A model generated the notes under the pieces. The model was not told where the DNA came from and searched no databases. It saw only the letters and a list, made by a program, of their open reading frames with translations. 64,000 nucleotides of DNA, taken from positions 620,001 to 684,000 of the forward strand of contig NZ_CP065037.1 in the NCBI RefSeq assembly GCF_019924635.1, read 5' to 3'. This DNA is from Leifsonia sp. ZF2019 (GTDB taxonomy: Bacteria > Actinomycetota > Actinomycetes > Actinomycetales > Microbacteriaceae). Position numbers and translations under genes: made by a program. Shown piece by piece: positions 16,909 through 25,868 of the stretch; position 1 is the stretch's first letter; each line of letters starts with the position of its first letter.

Positions 16909-18431
16909 CGATGGGTGCTCAGACGACACACACCCGGCACACTGCCACAGCAGCCATCATAGGTCTTTCGATGGTGATGGCCGCTGCGGTCCCGGCAGAC
17001 GCGTCGCCCGCATTCGTGCCTGTATCACGGCTGGATACCGAACGAGGCGGCATTGAAGGCCACGGCGGAGCCCCGTATCCGAGCGATGCCAACAAGCCCG
17101 AGGTCATTGCACTGTTGCGCGGATTCGACCGGATCTGGACGTCCAATGGTGTCGACGACCTTCACGGTATCGTGAACGACCGGAAGACCCTGGCGTGGAA
17201 CGACCTGAGCGCGACGTGGATCAATAACAACGCGACGCAGGAGCAGCGCTTTCGTGCCCTTCAGGACGCAGCATTCCAGGCGCCTTACGACCAGTCGATC
17301 ACGATCGGCTCCGCCCTCGGCTCGGTGCTGGGGCCAATATACGTAGCCGGCCGCCAAAACGGCGAACTGCCGTTGACGAGCGCGTTGCTCAATGGGCAGA
17401 CAGGCACCAGCGGAGCGTACCTATCCACAAGCCATGCCAAAACTGTCTTCAGCTTCCCGCGGCCGTATATCCCAACCGACCCGACCGCCTCACCCACATC
17501 GGGCGACGAGCCACGCTGTGCGCCGGATCTGACGAACTCTTCAGCGTTGGCCGCTGTGCGCAACGGCACGTCCTACGCGGACGCCAACGGGAACCTAAGA
17601 ATTGAGCGGGTGCCCGATGCGACCGATACCACCCATCAGTTCACCGATGAAACGGTGGCATTGAGCGCTGACTACGGAGTGTCGGCGATCTGCACCAGTG
17701 GCGGCTATCCCAGCGGACACACAACGAAGGCCTATCAGGCCGGAATCACACTCGCGACGCTGCTCCCAGAACTTGCACCAGAAATCCTTGCCCGTGCCTC
17801 CGAGGCGGGCAACAACCGTATCGTTCTCGGGGTGCATTCACCCCTGGACGTCATCGGTGGGCGCATTGTCGGGCAAGCCGCGTCAGCAGCACGGTGGTCC
17901 GACCCGATCTACCGGAGCAAGGTACTCGAACCGGCGCGAACAGAGCTCATCACCTACCTCGAAAACAGGTGTGGAGGAACTGTCGCGGGCTGCGCCGCAA
18001 GAGGCGATCCCTACCAATCGAACCCGTACGGCGGCCGCTCGACCCCTGCCGACACCGATGAGACAGTCACCGATCGCGCCAGCGCCGTGTCCACCTACCA
18101 ATCACGATTGACGTACGGATTCTCCCCGATCGACGACACCAGCCTGCCGCCATCTGTCCCCGCCGGCGCGGCCAACCTCCTCCTGACCACATTTCCCACG
18201 TTGTCCGAGGAACAACGTACATCCGTCCTTGCGCAGACACAGCTCGCTTCCGGATACCCACTGGACCTGACAGTAACCGGGGGCCCGGCCTGGCAACGGC
18301 TGAACCTCGCCGCAGCGATGAGCGCCACCGTGCGCATCAACCACGACGGAACGGTCACCGTCACCAACACCGGAGGGCAAGCATCCGTACTCGAAGATCC
18401 TGACCGGCTCAAAGGAGAGAACACAGGATGA
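16905..18431 (+). CDS. Exported PAP2-superfamily phosphatase / vanadium-haloperoxidase-like protein
   Basis: 508 residues with a signal peptide (hydrophobic IIGLSMVMAAAVPADASP). The three PAP2 signatures are in order: KTVFSFPRP (K179, R186, P187), PSGHT (269-273) and NNRIVLGVHSPLDVIGG (303-319). The family either removes phosphate from lipids or small molecules or, with vanadate, halogenates; the motifs do not decide which. A C-terminal beta-rich part (TVRINHDGTVTVTNTGG) may bind the cell surface. The GTG start overlaps the previous stop. A decayed inverted copy missing residues about 223-355, hence the whole active site, lies at 45240-46357. Confidence 0.8.
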   Translation: MTMGAQTTHTRHTATAAIIGLSMVMAAAVPADASPAFVPVSRLDTERGGIEGHGGAPYPSDANKPEVIALLRGFDRIWTSNGVDDLHGIVNDRKTLAWNDLSATWINNNATQEQRFRALQDAAFQAPYDQSITIGSALGSVLGPIYVAGRQNGELPLTSALLNGQTGTSGAYLSTSHAKTVFSFPRPYIPTDPTASPTSGDEPRCAPDLTNSSALAAVRNGTSYADANGNLRIERVPDATDTTHQFTDETVALSADYGVSAICTSGGYPSGHTTKAYQAGITLATLLPELAPEILARASEAGNNRIVLGVHSPLDVIGGRIVGQAASAARWSDPIYRSKVLEPARTELITYLENRCGGTVAGCAARGDPYQSNPYGGRSTPADTDETVTDRASAVSTYQSRLTYGFSPIDDTSLPPSVPAGAANLLLTTFPTLSEEQRTSVLAQTQLASGYPLDLTVTGGPAWQRLNLAAAMSATVRINHDGTVTVTNTGGQASVLEDPDRLKGENTG

Positions 18432-18521
18432 CAACCTCGCCAGCCACCGGCATCATCTACCGCACCGCCGTCGTCCTCAACACCGTCATCGCCTGGACCA
18501 AGACATTGTCAGACACGCCCT
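18432..18521 (+). mobile_element. Orphan end of an IS5-type element
   Basis: The C-terminal 24 codons of an orfB (IIYRTAVVLNTVIAWTKTLS, then DTP and TAA) end in the terminus ACATTGTCAGACACGCCC. The terminus resembles that of the truncated element at 4402-4821, not the other IS types here. The stop is again completed by the flanking TA. Confidence 0.65.
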
Positions 18522-18576
18522 AAGCCTCACAGGAGAACACCACGCTGCCGGGACGCTCAGGGGAGTTCCCTACGGT

Positions 18577-19278
18577 GTGGGTATGCGTATGGTGAACAAA
18601 TTGTTGACGATCTCCGCGGCTGTTGTCTTGGCCGCCGGAATGACAGCATGTAGCTCGGAAGAACCAGTTCAGCCCACACCGTCCACCACATCACTTTCGT
18701 TCTCCGGCGTGGAAGGGGCAGCGCACTTCGACGACGGGTTTCTGCAAATCGGTTCGGGGGTGAAAGTCGTTGACCTGTATCTGGATCCGATGTGCCCATA
18801 TTGCAAGAAATTTGAAGAGCTCTCCGGCCCCGCCCTTCTCGAAGAAGCAAATGCCGGGAAAGCCCTGCTCCGGGTGCACCCGGTAGCGATCTTAAACCGA
18901 CTCTCTCAAGGCACGAACTACTCAACCCGCGCAGCAGCTGTACTCACCGCCATCGCGGCCACCAGCCCCGCCCAACTTCCCCAATTCCTCACGACGCTCT
19001 ACGCGCACCAGCCGGCCGAGAACTCGCCCGGGCTGACGAATGACCAACTTGTCGAGTTGGCGAAGCAGGCCAGCGCAACACCGATTACTGAAGCTGACAT
19101 CGAGAAATACACGGCCTGGGTTGACTCCCAAACAACCAAAGCTGTCGCCGGGCCCCTGCCTACCCGCACACAAACCCGTGCAATCAGCCAAGTACCAACC
19201 GTGATCGTCAACGGCGCCGTGTTCAACGGCAACAGCACCGACCCCGAAACGTTCACAACGTTCTACAACTCGCACTAA
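18577..19278 (+). CDS. DsbA-like thioredoxin-fold lipoprotein
   Basis: 233 residues. The N-terminal signal has a lipobox-like end (AAGMTAC) so the protein is probably lipid-anchored outside the membrane. The redox motif CPYC in LDPMCPYCKKFEEL and the cis-Pro loop QVPTVIVNG identify a DsbA/thioredoxin-4 family oxidoreductase, which would form or rearrange disulfides in exported proteins. The GTG at 18577 follows AGGGGAG by about 11 nt; ATG codons at 18583 and 18589 are alternatives. Several nearby secreted proteins carry cysteine pairs (cutinase, trypsin-like protease, 16199) and are plausible clients. Confidence 0.8.
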   Translation: MGMRMVNKLLTISAAVVLAAGMTACSSEEPVQPTPSTTSLSFSGVEGAAHFDDGFLQIGSGVKVVDLYLDPMCPYCKKFEELSGPALLEEANAGKALLRVHPVAILNRLSQGTNYSTRAAAVLTAIAATSPAQLPQFLTTLYAHQPAENSPGLTNDQLVELAKQASATPITEADIEKYTAWVDSQTTKAVAGPLPTRTQTRAISQVPTVIVNGAVFNGNSTDPETFTTFYNSH

Positions 19279-19321
19279 CCGGCCAATAGCCCGGAGCGGC
19301 TCATCTCCCCGTTACGGTCAG

Positions 19322-19564
19322 ATGGTGGTACGAAGTAAGCTGGCCCCTGTCGTGTGGTTGCGTTGCCTTGATTGCGGGCTGATCGTGAAGAGTCTGACCA
19401 AGGTTCTGGAGATGCGAGCGCACATCGATCAGGGCGGGACCAGCATCTGCGCCGGCACGGAATTTGCCATCACGACAGAGCCGAACGCCGCGTGGTGGCA
19501 GGCCAACACGGCCGAGACCGTCCGACGCGACCTGATCCGGGCGGGCACCCGCGAGAATACCTGA
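19322..19564 (+). CDS. Small hypothetical protein, uncertain
   Basis: An 80-codon frame containing RCLDCGLIVKS and a helical C-terminus (NTAETVRRDLIRAGTR). No clear ribosome-binding site and no recognised family. It may be a real small gene or a remnant. Confidence 0.3.
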   Translation: MVVRSKLAPVVWLRCLDCGLIVKSLTKVLEMRAHIDQGGTSICAGTEFAITTEPNAAWWQANTAETVRRDLIRAGTRENT

Positions 19565-19609
19565 CATCGCCCACCCCCCTACGACGACACCCCTCAGCGA
19601 ACAGAACGT

Positions 19610-19774
19610 TTAATGCGGGAAGGGAAGATTCGCTCCGCAATAGGCGCAGATCATCACGAAAGTGGGGGTGCCGTCCAGATTGTCGCGAATCGCCGGAAAC
19701 ACGTTCCGATTACCGCACATCGGGCATGCCGCCGACGAGACAACGTAACCACCACTTGCAAGGTCCAGAGTCAT
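19610..19774 (-). CDS. 54-residue zinc-ribbon protein
   Basis: Short gene below usual length cut-offs. The ATG at 19774 follows a strong AAGGAGAGGAG site at 6-8 nt. The product has two CxxC knuckles, CPMCGN and CAYCGA, 29 residues apart, with an aromatic/hydrophobic filling (FPAIRDNLDGTPTFVMI): a zinc ribbon like those of small DUF-type actinobacterial proteins. It ends at TAA 19612-19610. Likely a nucleic-acid- or protein-binding adaptor; function unknown. Confidence 0.6.
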   Translation of the reverse strand: MTLDLASGGYVVSSAACPMCGNRNVFPAIRDNLDGTPTFVMICAYCGANLPFPH

Positions 19775-19864
19775 GATCGCTCCTCTCCTTGCACTTCATC
19801 CTCACCACACGCTCACCTCTACGCCCTACCCCCAATCGGGGAGCACGCACACGCAGCCTCAAAT

Positions 19865-19902
19865 GAAACGTCCCCGACACCGATCGGTGTCAGGGACATT
19901 TC
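19865..19902. terminator. Bidirectional terminator hairpin
   Basis: A near-perfect palindrome centred on CCGATCGG, with arms GTCCCCGACACCG and CGGTGTCAGGGAC and GAAA/TTTC on the outside, so it can act in either direction. Confidence 0.6.
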
Positions 19903-19960
19903 GTGTCATAGCGGGCCAAAGCACCCTACCGAGCCGTAAGGCAAATCAGGTCCCTCGCTA

Positions 19961-20887
19961 GGGTGTGTTGCTAAACCCATTGGAGGGTCGCGGCGAGGCA
20001 GATCGCGGCGTGGTAGTTGCGGGCGGCCTTGTCGGTGCGCATCGCGATCCCGCGCCATTGCTTGAGCTTGTTGAAGCAGCGTTCGACGACGTTGCGGCCG
20101 CGGTAGCGGGTGCGTTGGGCGGCGCCGAAGTCGATCGGACTGCCCCGCTTCTTGCGGCGGTGCGCAATCTGGTCTTCGCGTTCAGGAATCGTTGCCGCGA
20201 TGTCTCGTTCGCGTAGCCAGGCCCGGTTTGCTTTCGAGGGGTAGCCCTTGTCTGCGAGCACTCGGTCCGGACGGGAGCGGGGGCGGCCGGTTCGACCGGC
20301 GACGTAGATCTCGGAGAGCGTGTCGATCAGCATGGTCGTGTCTGCTGTCTGTCCCGGTGTCAGCACGAACGCCAATGCGCGGCCCTTGCCGTCACAGACC
20401 ATGTGATTCTTGGTCGTCAGACCGCCACGAGAGCGGCCGATCGCGTGGTCAGGAGGCTCCGCGCCGAACTTCTTGTAGTTCGACCGGGCCCCCTGTGTCG
20501 CGGGCGAGGGTCGCGCCGTGCTGGTGAACACGGGCGATCGTGGAGTCAATCGACGCGATCCAGTCCAACTCGCCGCGCTGGTGTGCGAGGGACTGCACCT
20601 TCTCGAGGACCCGCGCCCAGACACCCTGCTCGGACCACCGGTTGAAGTTCTTGTAGATCGTGTTCCAGTTCCCGAACCGCTCAGGAACGTCCCGCCACGT
20701 TGCACCAGTGCGGTACCGCCACGCGGTCGCCTCCACCACCCTCCGCCGGTCCACCGGTGGGCGACCCGTCACCTTCGCCACCGGGAACAACGGGCCGATC
20801 ACAACCCACACCTCATCCGAGATCTCACAGCGCGTCACTGCTCAAGGCTTGCGCACGCGCCTCCGCCCAGCGTTTAGCAACACACCG
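19961..20887 (-). mobile_element. 927-bp IS5-type insertion sequence
   Basis: Termini GGGTGTGTTGCTAAA and TTTAGCAACACACCG; TA duplicated at 19959-19960 and 20888-20889 within CTAG. Clearly related to, but shorter than, the 1550-bp elements at 41959, 50075 and 53585: it lacks their passenger gene. Confidence 0.85.
19971..20838 (-). CDS. IS5-type transposase by frameshift (927-bp IS)
   Basis: OrfA (ATG 20838 to 20449; VIGPLFPVAKVTGRPPVD, IASIDSTIARVHQHGATL) and orfB (GRSRGGLTTKNHMVCDGKG, VLADKGYPSKANRAW, GRNVVERCFNKLKQWRGIAM) meet at a G/C run near 20488. The catalytic Asp, Asp and Glu are present. The transposase is close to that of the 1550-bp transposon, so the two can be compared to see what the passenger adds. 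Confidence 0.8.
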
Positions 20888-20891
20888 TAGC

Positions 20892-20932
20892 AAGCGGTGA
20901 GGGGCACCCCGTTGGGGTGCCCCTCACCGCTT
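20892..20932. terminator. 19-bp perfect hairpin overlapping a stop codon
   Basis: AAGCGGTGAGGGGCACCCC at 20892-20910 pairs fully with 20914-20932 across a GTT loop. The TGA of the MT0933-like gene (20926-20924) lies inside the stem. Probably a terminator for that gene. Confidence 0.65.
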
Positions 20933-21148
20933 TGGACGGACCGTTGGTGACTTCTTGACAGTCTCGGTTTGGTGGCCGAGCTTGTCTTCGATGGTGTGGC
21001 GAGCATCATCAAGCTGCTGTTCGAATTTGCCACCAGTGGCCTTGTTGACTGCACCTTCAACAGCGTCCAGCACCTTGTCGACGACAACCTCACCCTCCGC
21101 GCTCTGCATGAGCCCTTCGACCTTCCCGACCGCATCCTCAATCCCCAT
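20924..21148 (-). CDS. MT0933/Rv0909-like antitoxin family protein
   Basis: 74 residues, helical and highly charged: MGIEDAVGKVEGLMQSAEGE, then VVDKVLDAVEGAVNKATGGKFEQQLD. The pattern fits the small MT0933 (Rv0909) antitoxin family, whose partners are SRPBCC-type toxins; CsbD-like stress proteins look similar. No toxin gene lies next to it. The ATG at 21148 has GGGAG about 8 nt upstream; the longer frame to 21235 lacks a site. Confidence 0.6.
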   Translation of the reverse strand: MGIEDAVGKVEGLMQSAEGEVVVDKVLDAVEGAVNKATGGKFEQQLDDARHTIEDKLGHQTETVKKSPTVRPKR

Positions 21149-21540
21149 TGCCACCACTCCCTTCACTTGAGCAGTCACACAACGCCCAACATCACGAGAA
21201 ACCACGACGCCCCAGCTCCTACCGGACGAAAACACCCCACCATTAACCCGCGCACACGCAATCCATCTGAAGTCGCCGGGGTGATGCTCCCACGCTCAGG
21301 TTTGCGGGGAACGGTGGGGGCCGTTGTTGAGAGGGCGCCGCGTACGTCCCCGTCGGTCACGGCGCCCTCTGGGTGGCACGGCCAGCGAAAGCCGCGCCGC
21401 TCACCTGCCCTGTCAACCCACCCGTCGACTGGGCTGCTTCGAGCCAACCAGCCACTCCTGTCGCAACCGTTCGGTAGACGAAGCTGTCCACTATTTTCAC
21501 CCGGACTGTGGGTCTTTCCGGCCAACGGTCGATAAGGGGC
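21149..21540. other. Non-coding stretch with one hairpin
   Basis: No frame with coding character. A 10-bp stem at 21331-21369 (GAGGGCGCCG with CGGCGCCCTC) could be a terminator but lacks a T-run. Confidence 0.4.
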
Positions 21541-21730
21541 GAAATGACAGACCACGGTCATGGTGGCGTGCGGCTTTGGTGGTGTGTGCGTGAAAATAGG
21601 AGGCGCTGCTGCCAGACCCCCCCCATAAGTCATGGCAGTAGCTGCCCCAGAAACGGTAGCCACCTTCTCTGGGGCATTCTTCTTTGCATGGCCCTGAGAT
21701 GGTGGAGATAACAACGGAAACGACTGGGAA
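21541..21730. repeat. 190-bp direct repeat, copy 2
   Basis: Same as 4051-4240 with three base differences, but without the sortase-anchored gene that precedes copy 1. The internal terminator stem is at 21644-21675. Confidence 0.85.
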
Positions 21731-21837
21731 TGTCGACGACGGCTTCAGAATGACCCCGTAGCGTGGGATCGGAATGAACTGTCAATGCGGGGTGAACTTT
21801 CACCCCGTTTCGCCGTTTGAATCTTGACCCTCTGGGG

Positions 21838-22035
21838 TCAGTTTTTGTCGGCGTGGTCTTTGGTGATGAGGTCTCGGCGGCCGTGGGTGCGGTAGGAGTC
21901 GCCGGTGAGGGTGAGGACCTCGGAATGGTGGACGAGGCGGTCGATCATCGCGGCTGCGACGAAGTCGTCTCCGAAGGTTTCGCCCCAGCGGCCGAAGGGG
22001 AGGTTGCTGGTGACCATGATCGAGCCCTGCTCGTT
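21838..22035 (-). pseudogene. istB C-terminal fragment (IS21 family)
   Basis: About 65 codons, IMVTSNLPFGRWGETFGDD then AAAMIDRLVHHSEVLTLTGD and the tail RDLITKDHADKN, match the C-terminal part of the IstB helper ATPase. The Walker motifs are lost. Confidence 0.75.
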
Positions 22036-22184
22036 CGGGTAATCACGCGGCCAGATCAAGATCCCATCCACACGTTTTTGCCTATAACCCGACAAAGTCC
22101 AAGTCCTGTGCGTGGGCAGGCTAGCTGAGCTGTTGTGTCACCGTCACGAGGACCGCTGGGCTATGTCGACTGGGTTGCTGCAGT

Positions 22185-22469
<285 letters not shown>

Positions 22470-22614
22470 TTACGGGTGCTATTTCCCCGGACGGATCCTT
22501 CCTCAGTCTCGCCATAGTCGTACCACGGTGCCCCGCTATGGCCTTCTCCAGCGAGCAAGCCGCCCTCCAAGCCGCCCCGGCCAAGTGCGATCTGACAGCC
22601 CGTTGCCGGGGTGT

Positions 22615-22865
22615 AACTGGTCACCTCCGACGCGCACGCGGGCCTGAAGGACGCAATCGCAGCGAACCTGCCCGGCGCGGCCTGGCAGCGTTGCCGCACC
22701 CACTACGCGGGCGAACCTGACAAATATCACACCGAAAAAGGCATGTGGCCCGCGGTCAAAGCGATGCTCCACTCGGCCTGTGGGCAGCCCGACGCCGCCG
22801 CGGTCAACGCCCCGTTCGACCGGACCTGGACTATGTCACCGAGAAGCTCCCGAAGGTCGCCGAGC
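22615..22865 (+). pseudogene. IS256-family transposase internal fragment
   Basis: VTSDAHAGLKDAIAANLPGA then WQRCRTHY and KGMWPAVKAMLHS match the central part of IS256 transposases (SDAH..L..A...LPGA.WQRCR-HF). A frame change follows at about 22830 (DRLLDYVTEKLPKVAEHL in another frame). Both ends are missing. Confidence 0.65.
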
Positions 22866-22950
22866 ACCTCGATTGGCACCGCACCGACCTCCGTGAGAAC
22901 GGTCTTGGACGACCACCCCTGCCGGAAGTGGCGGCCGCTCAGCAACGTTC

Positions 22951-23178
22951 GTGCTCCTCTACTCGGATGCCGGCACCACCAAAGGCTATGTCATCCTCTC
23001 TTACGCCACGATCGCGCCAGTTCTCCTCCCCGACCTCGCCAAACGTCCCATGATGCGCAAGCGCTGGCCGGACGGAGTCGGTGCCGCGGCGTCGCCTATC
23101 GAGTCATACTTCGAGGAGGACCTCGTCAACGACGTCCCCGACTGGGTGCTACCCGAGCGTCCTGCATTCTTGGGGTGA
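22951..23178 (+). pseudogene. LigD polymerase-domain fragment
   Basis: About 75 codons (LLYSDAGTTKGYVILSYATI, APVLLPDLAKRPMMRKRWPD, VNDVPDWV) match the N-terminal part of LigD-type primase/polymerase domains involved in non-homologous end joining. It ends early at TGA 23178. A ligase-domain fragment lies at 5949-6218. Confidence 0.65.
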
Positions 23179-23325
23179 GATCCACGATCCGGTCACCGTC
23201 GCCGGGCGATGCTGGCGTTCGGCGAGCAGGCGTAACTCCTCCACCGTAGAGGCGCCCGCCATGGCTTGCGTCGAAGTATGTCGGACGCGGTTTTCAGAAG
23301 CCGGCGCACACACCCTAGGGGTAAA

Positions 23326-23607
23326 TCATCCGAAATCGCAGGTGTCTATCTGGTGCTTTAACTTCTCGATTAGTTCCTTAGGTGCAGTGGGATCTTTCTC
23401 CAACATGGCAATGTAGGCCTTTCGCGCCTCTACCTGTGCTATCTGCACTCCACCAAACCCGCAATGCGTGCTCGAGACTGTCGATGGGTGGTAGGGCGTC
23501 GAAGTCTCACTTGCGTAAGAGGCGATGCCGCCTGTTGTCACTGACGTTGCTGTTAGTACTCCAGCCGCGATGATCCCGGTGAGGAATCGATTCTTTGTGA
23601 TCGCCAT
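23326..23607 (-). CDS. Small secreted protein with MAITKNRF leader
   Basis: 93 residues. The leader MAITKNRFLTG and the hydrophobic stretch to about residue 30 are shared with the DUF4232 proteins at 5384, 32844 and 53379, but the mature part (HCGFGGVQIAQVEARKAYIA, then LEKDPTAPKELIEKLKHQID) is helical and unrelated. Two cysteines (positions about 49 and 91) could pair. The upstream DNA 23608-23830 keeps part of the common cassette. Function unknown. Confidence 0.65.
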   Translation of the reverse strand: MAITKNRFLTGIIAAGVLTATSVTTGGIASYASETSTPYHPSTVSSTHCGFGGVQIAQVEARKAYIAMLEKDPTAPKELIEKLKHQIDTCDFG

Positions 23608-23830
23608 GAAGGCTGCCTTTCTCCATCAATGTATTGGCTTTGCTCCACGCTTACAGAGTCGAATCAGTCACACGGGGAACAGTCGATGTTTCTTCCCTTT
23701 TCCCGGCGCTCGTTTGGGTTTGGAGGTGCGGGTCAGGTGTGTTTGTGTTAGTTCAATCGTCTTCCACCACGGCGGCCGGTTCAGACCCCCTGAGGCATGA
23801 TTCTCCTAGTCCTCCGGTACCAATCGCCTG
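23608..23830 (-). repeat. Diverged MAITKNRF cassette, copy 4
   Basis: It keeps blocks such as TCTTCCACCACGGCGGCC..TTCAGACCCCCTGAGG and GGTACCAATCGCC found in the other three cassettes, but with many changes and a spacer of different length. Confidence 0.55.
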
Positions 23831-23879
23831 CTCATCGGCCATATTCCTGCGGCAACCCGCCCGTACACGGGCACCGCGA

Positions 23880-24180
23880 TCCACGGCAGAAGTCGGAAGC
23901 TTCGCCGGCCTGGCACCCGCGCGTCGTGGCTCCGAAAAGTGCAACGGCAACCCCCATCGGCCGCGCCGCCACGGCCCGGCGCCTCATGAAGCCTGCTTCC
24001 TCGCCGCCTTTATCCCCTCCACGAGCTGACCCGCCTCGACGGCCTACCATGCTCGAAACCAGAAAGAAGGCGAGACGCACAATAACGCCATCATCTCCCT
24101 CGCCCGCTGAGGAATGAACGTGAGTTGGGCCATGCTCCGCGACGTGCAACCTTCAAACCCGATGCCCCTCAACTCAGCTT
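23880..24180 (+). pseudogene. IS110-family transposase C-terminal relic
   Basis: Pieces in successive frames: EVGSFAGLAPARRGSEK, then HEACFLAAFIPSTS, then AYHARNQKEGETHNNAIISL, a stop, and MNVSWAMLRD. This is the order of the IS110 transposase_20 domain (GL.P..R.SG, KRALF.SA, AYY.RKR.EGK.H..A). Several frameshifts and stops make it dead. Confidence 0.55.
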
Positions 24181-24251
24181 GACACCTGATTGAGGATCAC
24201 GTCCGAAGGCATACATCGGGTCCACCGAGACGGTGTAGCACGCGTCCGCTA

Positions 24252-25179
24252 GGGCGTGTCTCCTAAGTAATGGCGGCGGGTCTGGGATCGTCGTTGGGTG
24301 AGTCGTTTCCTTCTGCTGTCGGATGCCCAGTGGGCTGCGGTCGCTGATCTGTTGCCCGGCCCGACGGGCCGGAAGGGCCGCCCGTTCGCTGACGCCCGAA
24401 CGATGGTTGAAGGCATCGTGTACCGGTATCGGACGGGCATCGCCTGGCGGGACCTGCCGCCAGCGTTCGGGTCGTGGCAGACGGTGTGGAAATGGCACCG
24501 TCGCCTCGCCGGTGGCGGCCTCTGGGACGTGCTGCTCGACCGGTTGCTGACGTCGGCGGACGCGGCCGGGCAAGTCGACTGGTCGGTGTCGGTCGATTCA
24601 ACGATCGCCCGTGCGCACCAGCACGCGACGAACATCGCCCGCGCCACAGGGGGCTTCGTCGAATTACACGAAAGCGGGCATCGAGCCGCCTGACCACGGA
24701 TTCGGCCGCTCCCGCGGCGGTCTGTCCACGAAGGTGCATCAGCTTGTCGACGGCAACGGCCTACGATGATCACGCCCGGTCAAGCAGGCGACTCCCCGAT
24801 GCTCCTGCCGCTCCTGGCCGACCTCCGCGTGAGCCGAAGCATCGGCCGTCCGCGGACCCGGCCGGACCGGGTCCGCGGCGACAAGGCGTACCCGTCTCGC
24901 GCGATCCGACAGCACCTCCGGCCGCGAGGGATCGAGTCCGTGATCCCGGAGCCCCGCGACCAGCAAGGACACCGGAAACGGCGCGATTCCCGCGGCGGCC
25001 GCCCAGTCACCTACGACGCAATCGACTACAAGAACCGCAACGTGATCGAGCGCGGTTTCTGCCGACTCAAGCAGTGGCGCGGCCTCGCGACCCGGTACGA
25101 CAAACTCGCGATCGTCTACCGCGCCGCAGTCGTTCTCAACGCCGTCATCGCCTGGCTACGCCATTTAGGAGACACGCCC
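24252..25179 (+). mobile_element. 928-bp IS5-type insertion sequence, arm A-prime copy
   Basis: Same IS as 11412-12339 in the opposite direction. The two flanks differ (TA at 24250-24251, CA at 25180-25181), so this copy is a recombinant junction rather than a simple insertion. Confidence 0.85.
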
Positions 25180-25218
25180 CAGGGGTGTGAGGAAGGTATT
25201 GGTGACACGCTGGGTTGA
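24298..25218 (+). pseudogene. IS5-type transposase with internal frameshift, arm A-prime
   Basis: Same lesion as the arm-A copy: frame lost after STKVHQLVDGNGL (about 24766), with orfB reading past the IS end to 25218 because no TA follows. Confidence 0.75.
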
Positions 25219-25828
25219 GACCGCGAGGGGCCGAGCCGCGGGCTGTGGCCGCGACGGAGCCACGCAAGCTGAGGGGCGTGCATTGGATCACGTTCCGGCG
25301 TCGAAAGCACTCATTCGATTTTCAGCGCTCCCACAATCTCGCGGACCGCCGTAACGTCATCCAGTCGGCGCGATGGGGACGCAGCACACGACTGAGTGTC
25401 GCGCTCACTTGCCTCGTGATAGGTCTTGCGGGAGAAGCGGTGTCCACGGGAACAAAGACCCTCTGCAGTCCCGTTGGTTACAAAGTGGTCGTCAGGGTTT
25501 GCGGCACTTCTGTGCGTGCTGCGAGAGCTGTGGGTACGACGCAGTCGTCGGCGACGGCACGGGACGCTGCTCGTAGGGATGACGACCACCGAGTAACCGC
25601 CCGTCCAGATCCGTCCGCATCCTGGTCGAGTCGACGGAACAAGACACCTTCACCCTCACCTACCTGGGTGTCTCACGGGAAGTGTCGTGGCAGTTGACCC
25701 GGTCGTTCACCCCCCTGTGCGGAGCTGGGCACTCCGAGAGCGTTCTCCATGGCGGGGAGATATCCGTTTTTGTAGCCGGCGGCGTTCGGATGGCCGCTGT
25801 TGGGCAGGGCGAGGATGTTGAGGTCGTT

Positions 25829-25868
25829 GCCGTCATCGCCTGGCTACGCCATTTAGGAGACACGCCCT
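25829..25868 (+). mobile_element. 40-bp orphan end of the 928-bp IS
   Basis: VIAWLRHLGDTP plus TAG and the terminus TTTAGGAGACACGCCC. It joins the inside of the duplicated esterase segment directly to an IS end, marking a recombination endpoint. Confidence 0.75.

Larger units (their letters stand above)
24251..25829. repeat. 1579-bp inverted repeat, arm A-prime
   Basis: Reverse complement of 10762-12340. It carries the IS, the decayed leader-type gene and the 3-prime end of esterase copy 1 including its 15-bp deletion. Confidence 0.85.
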
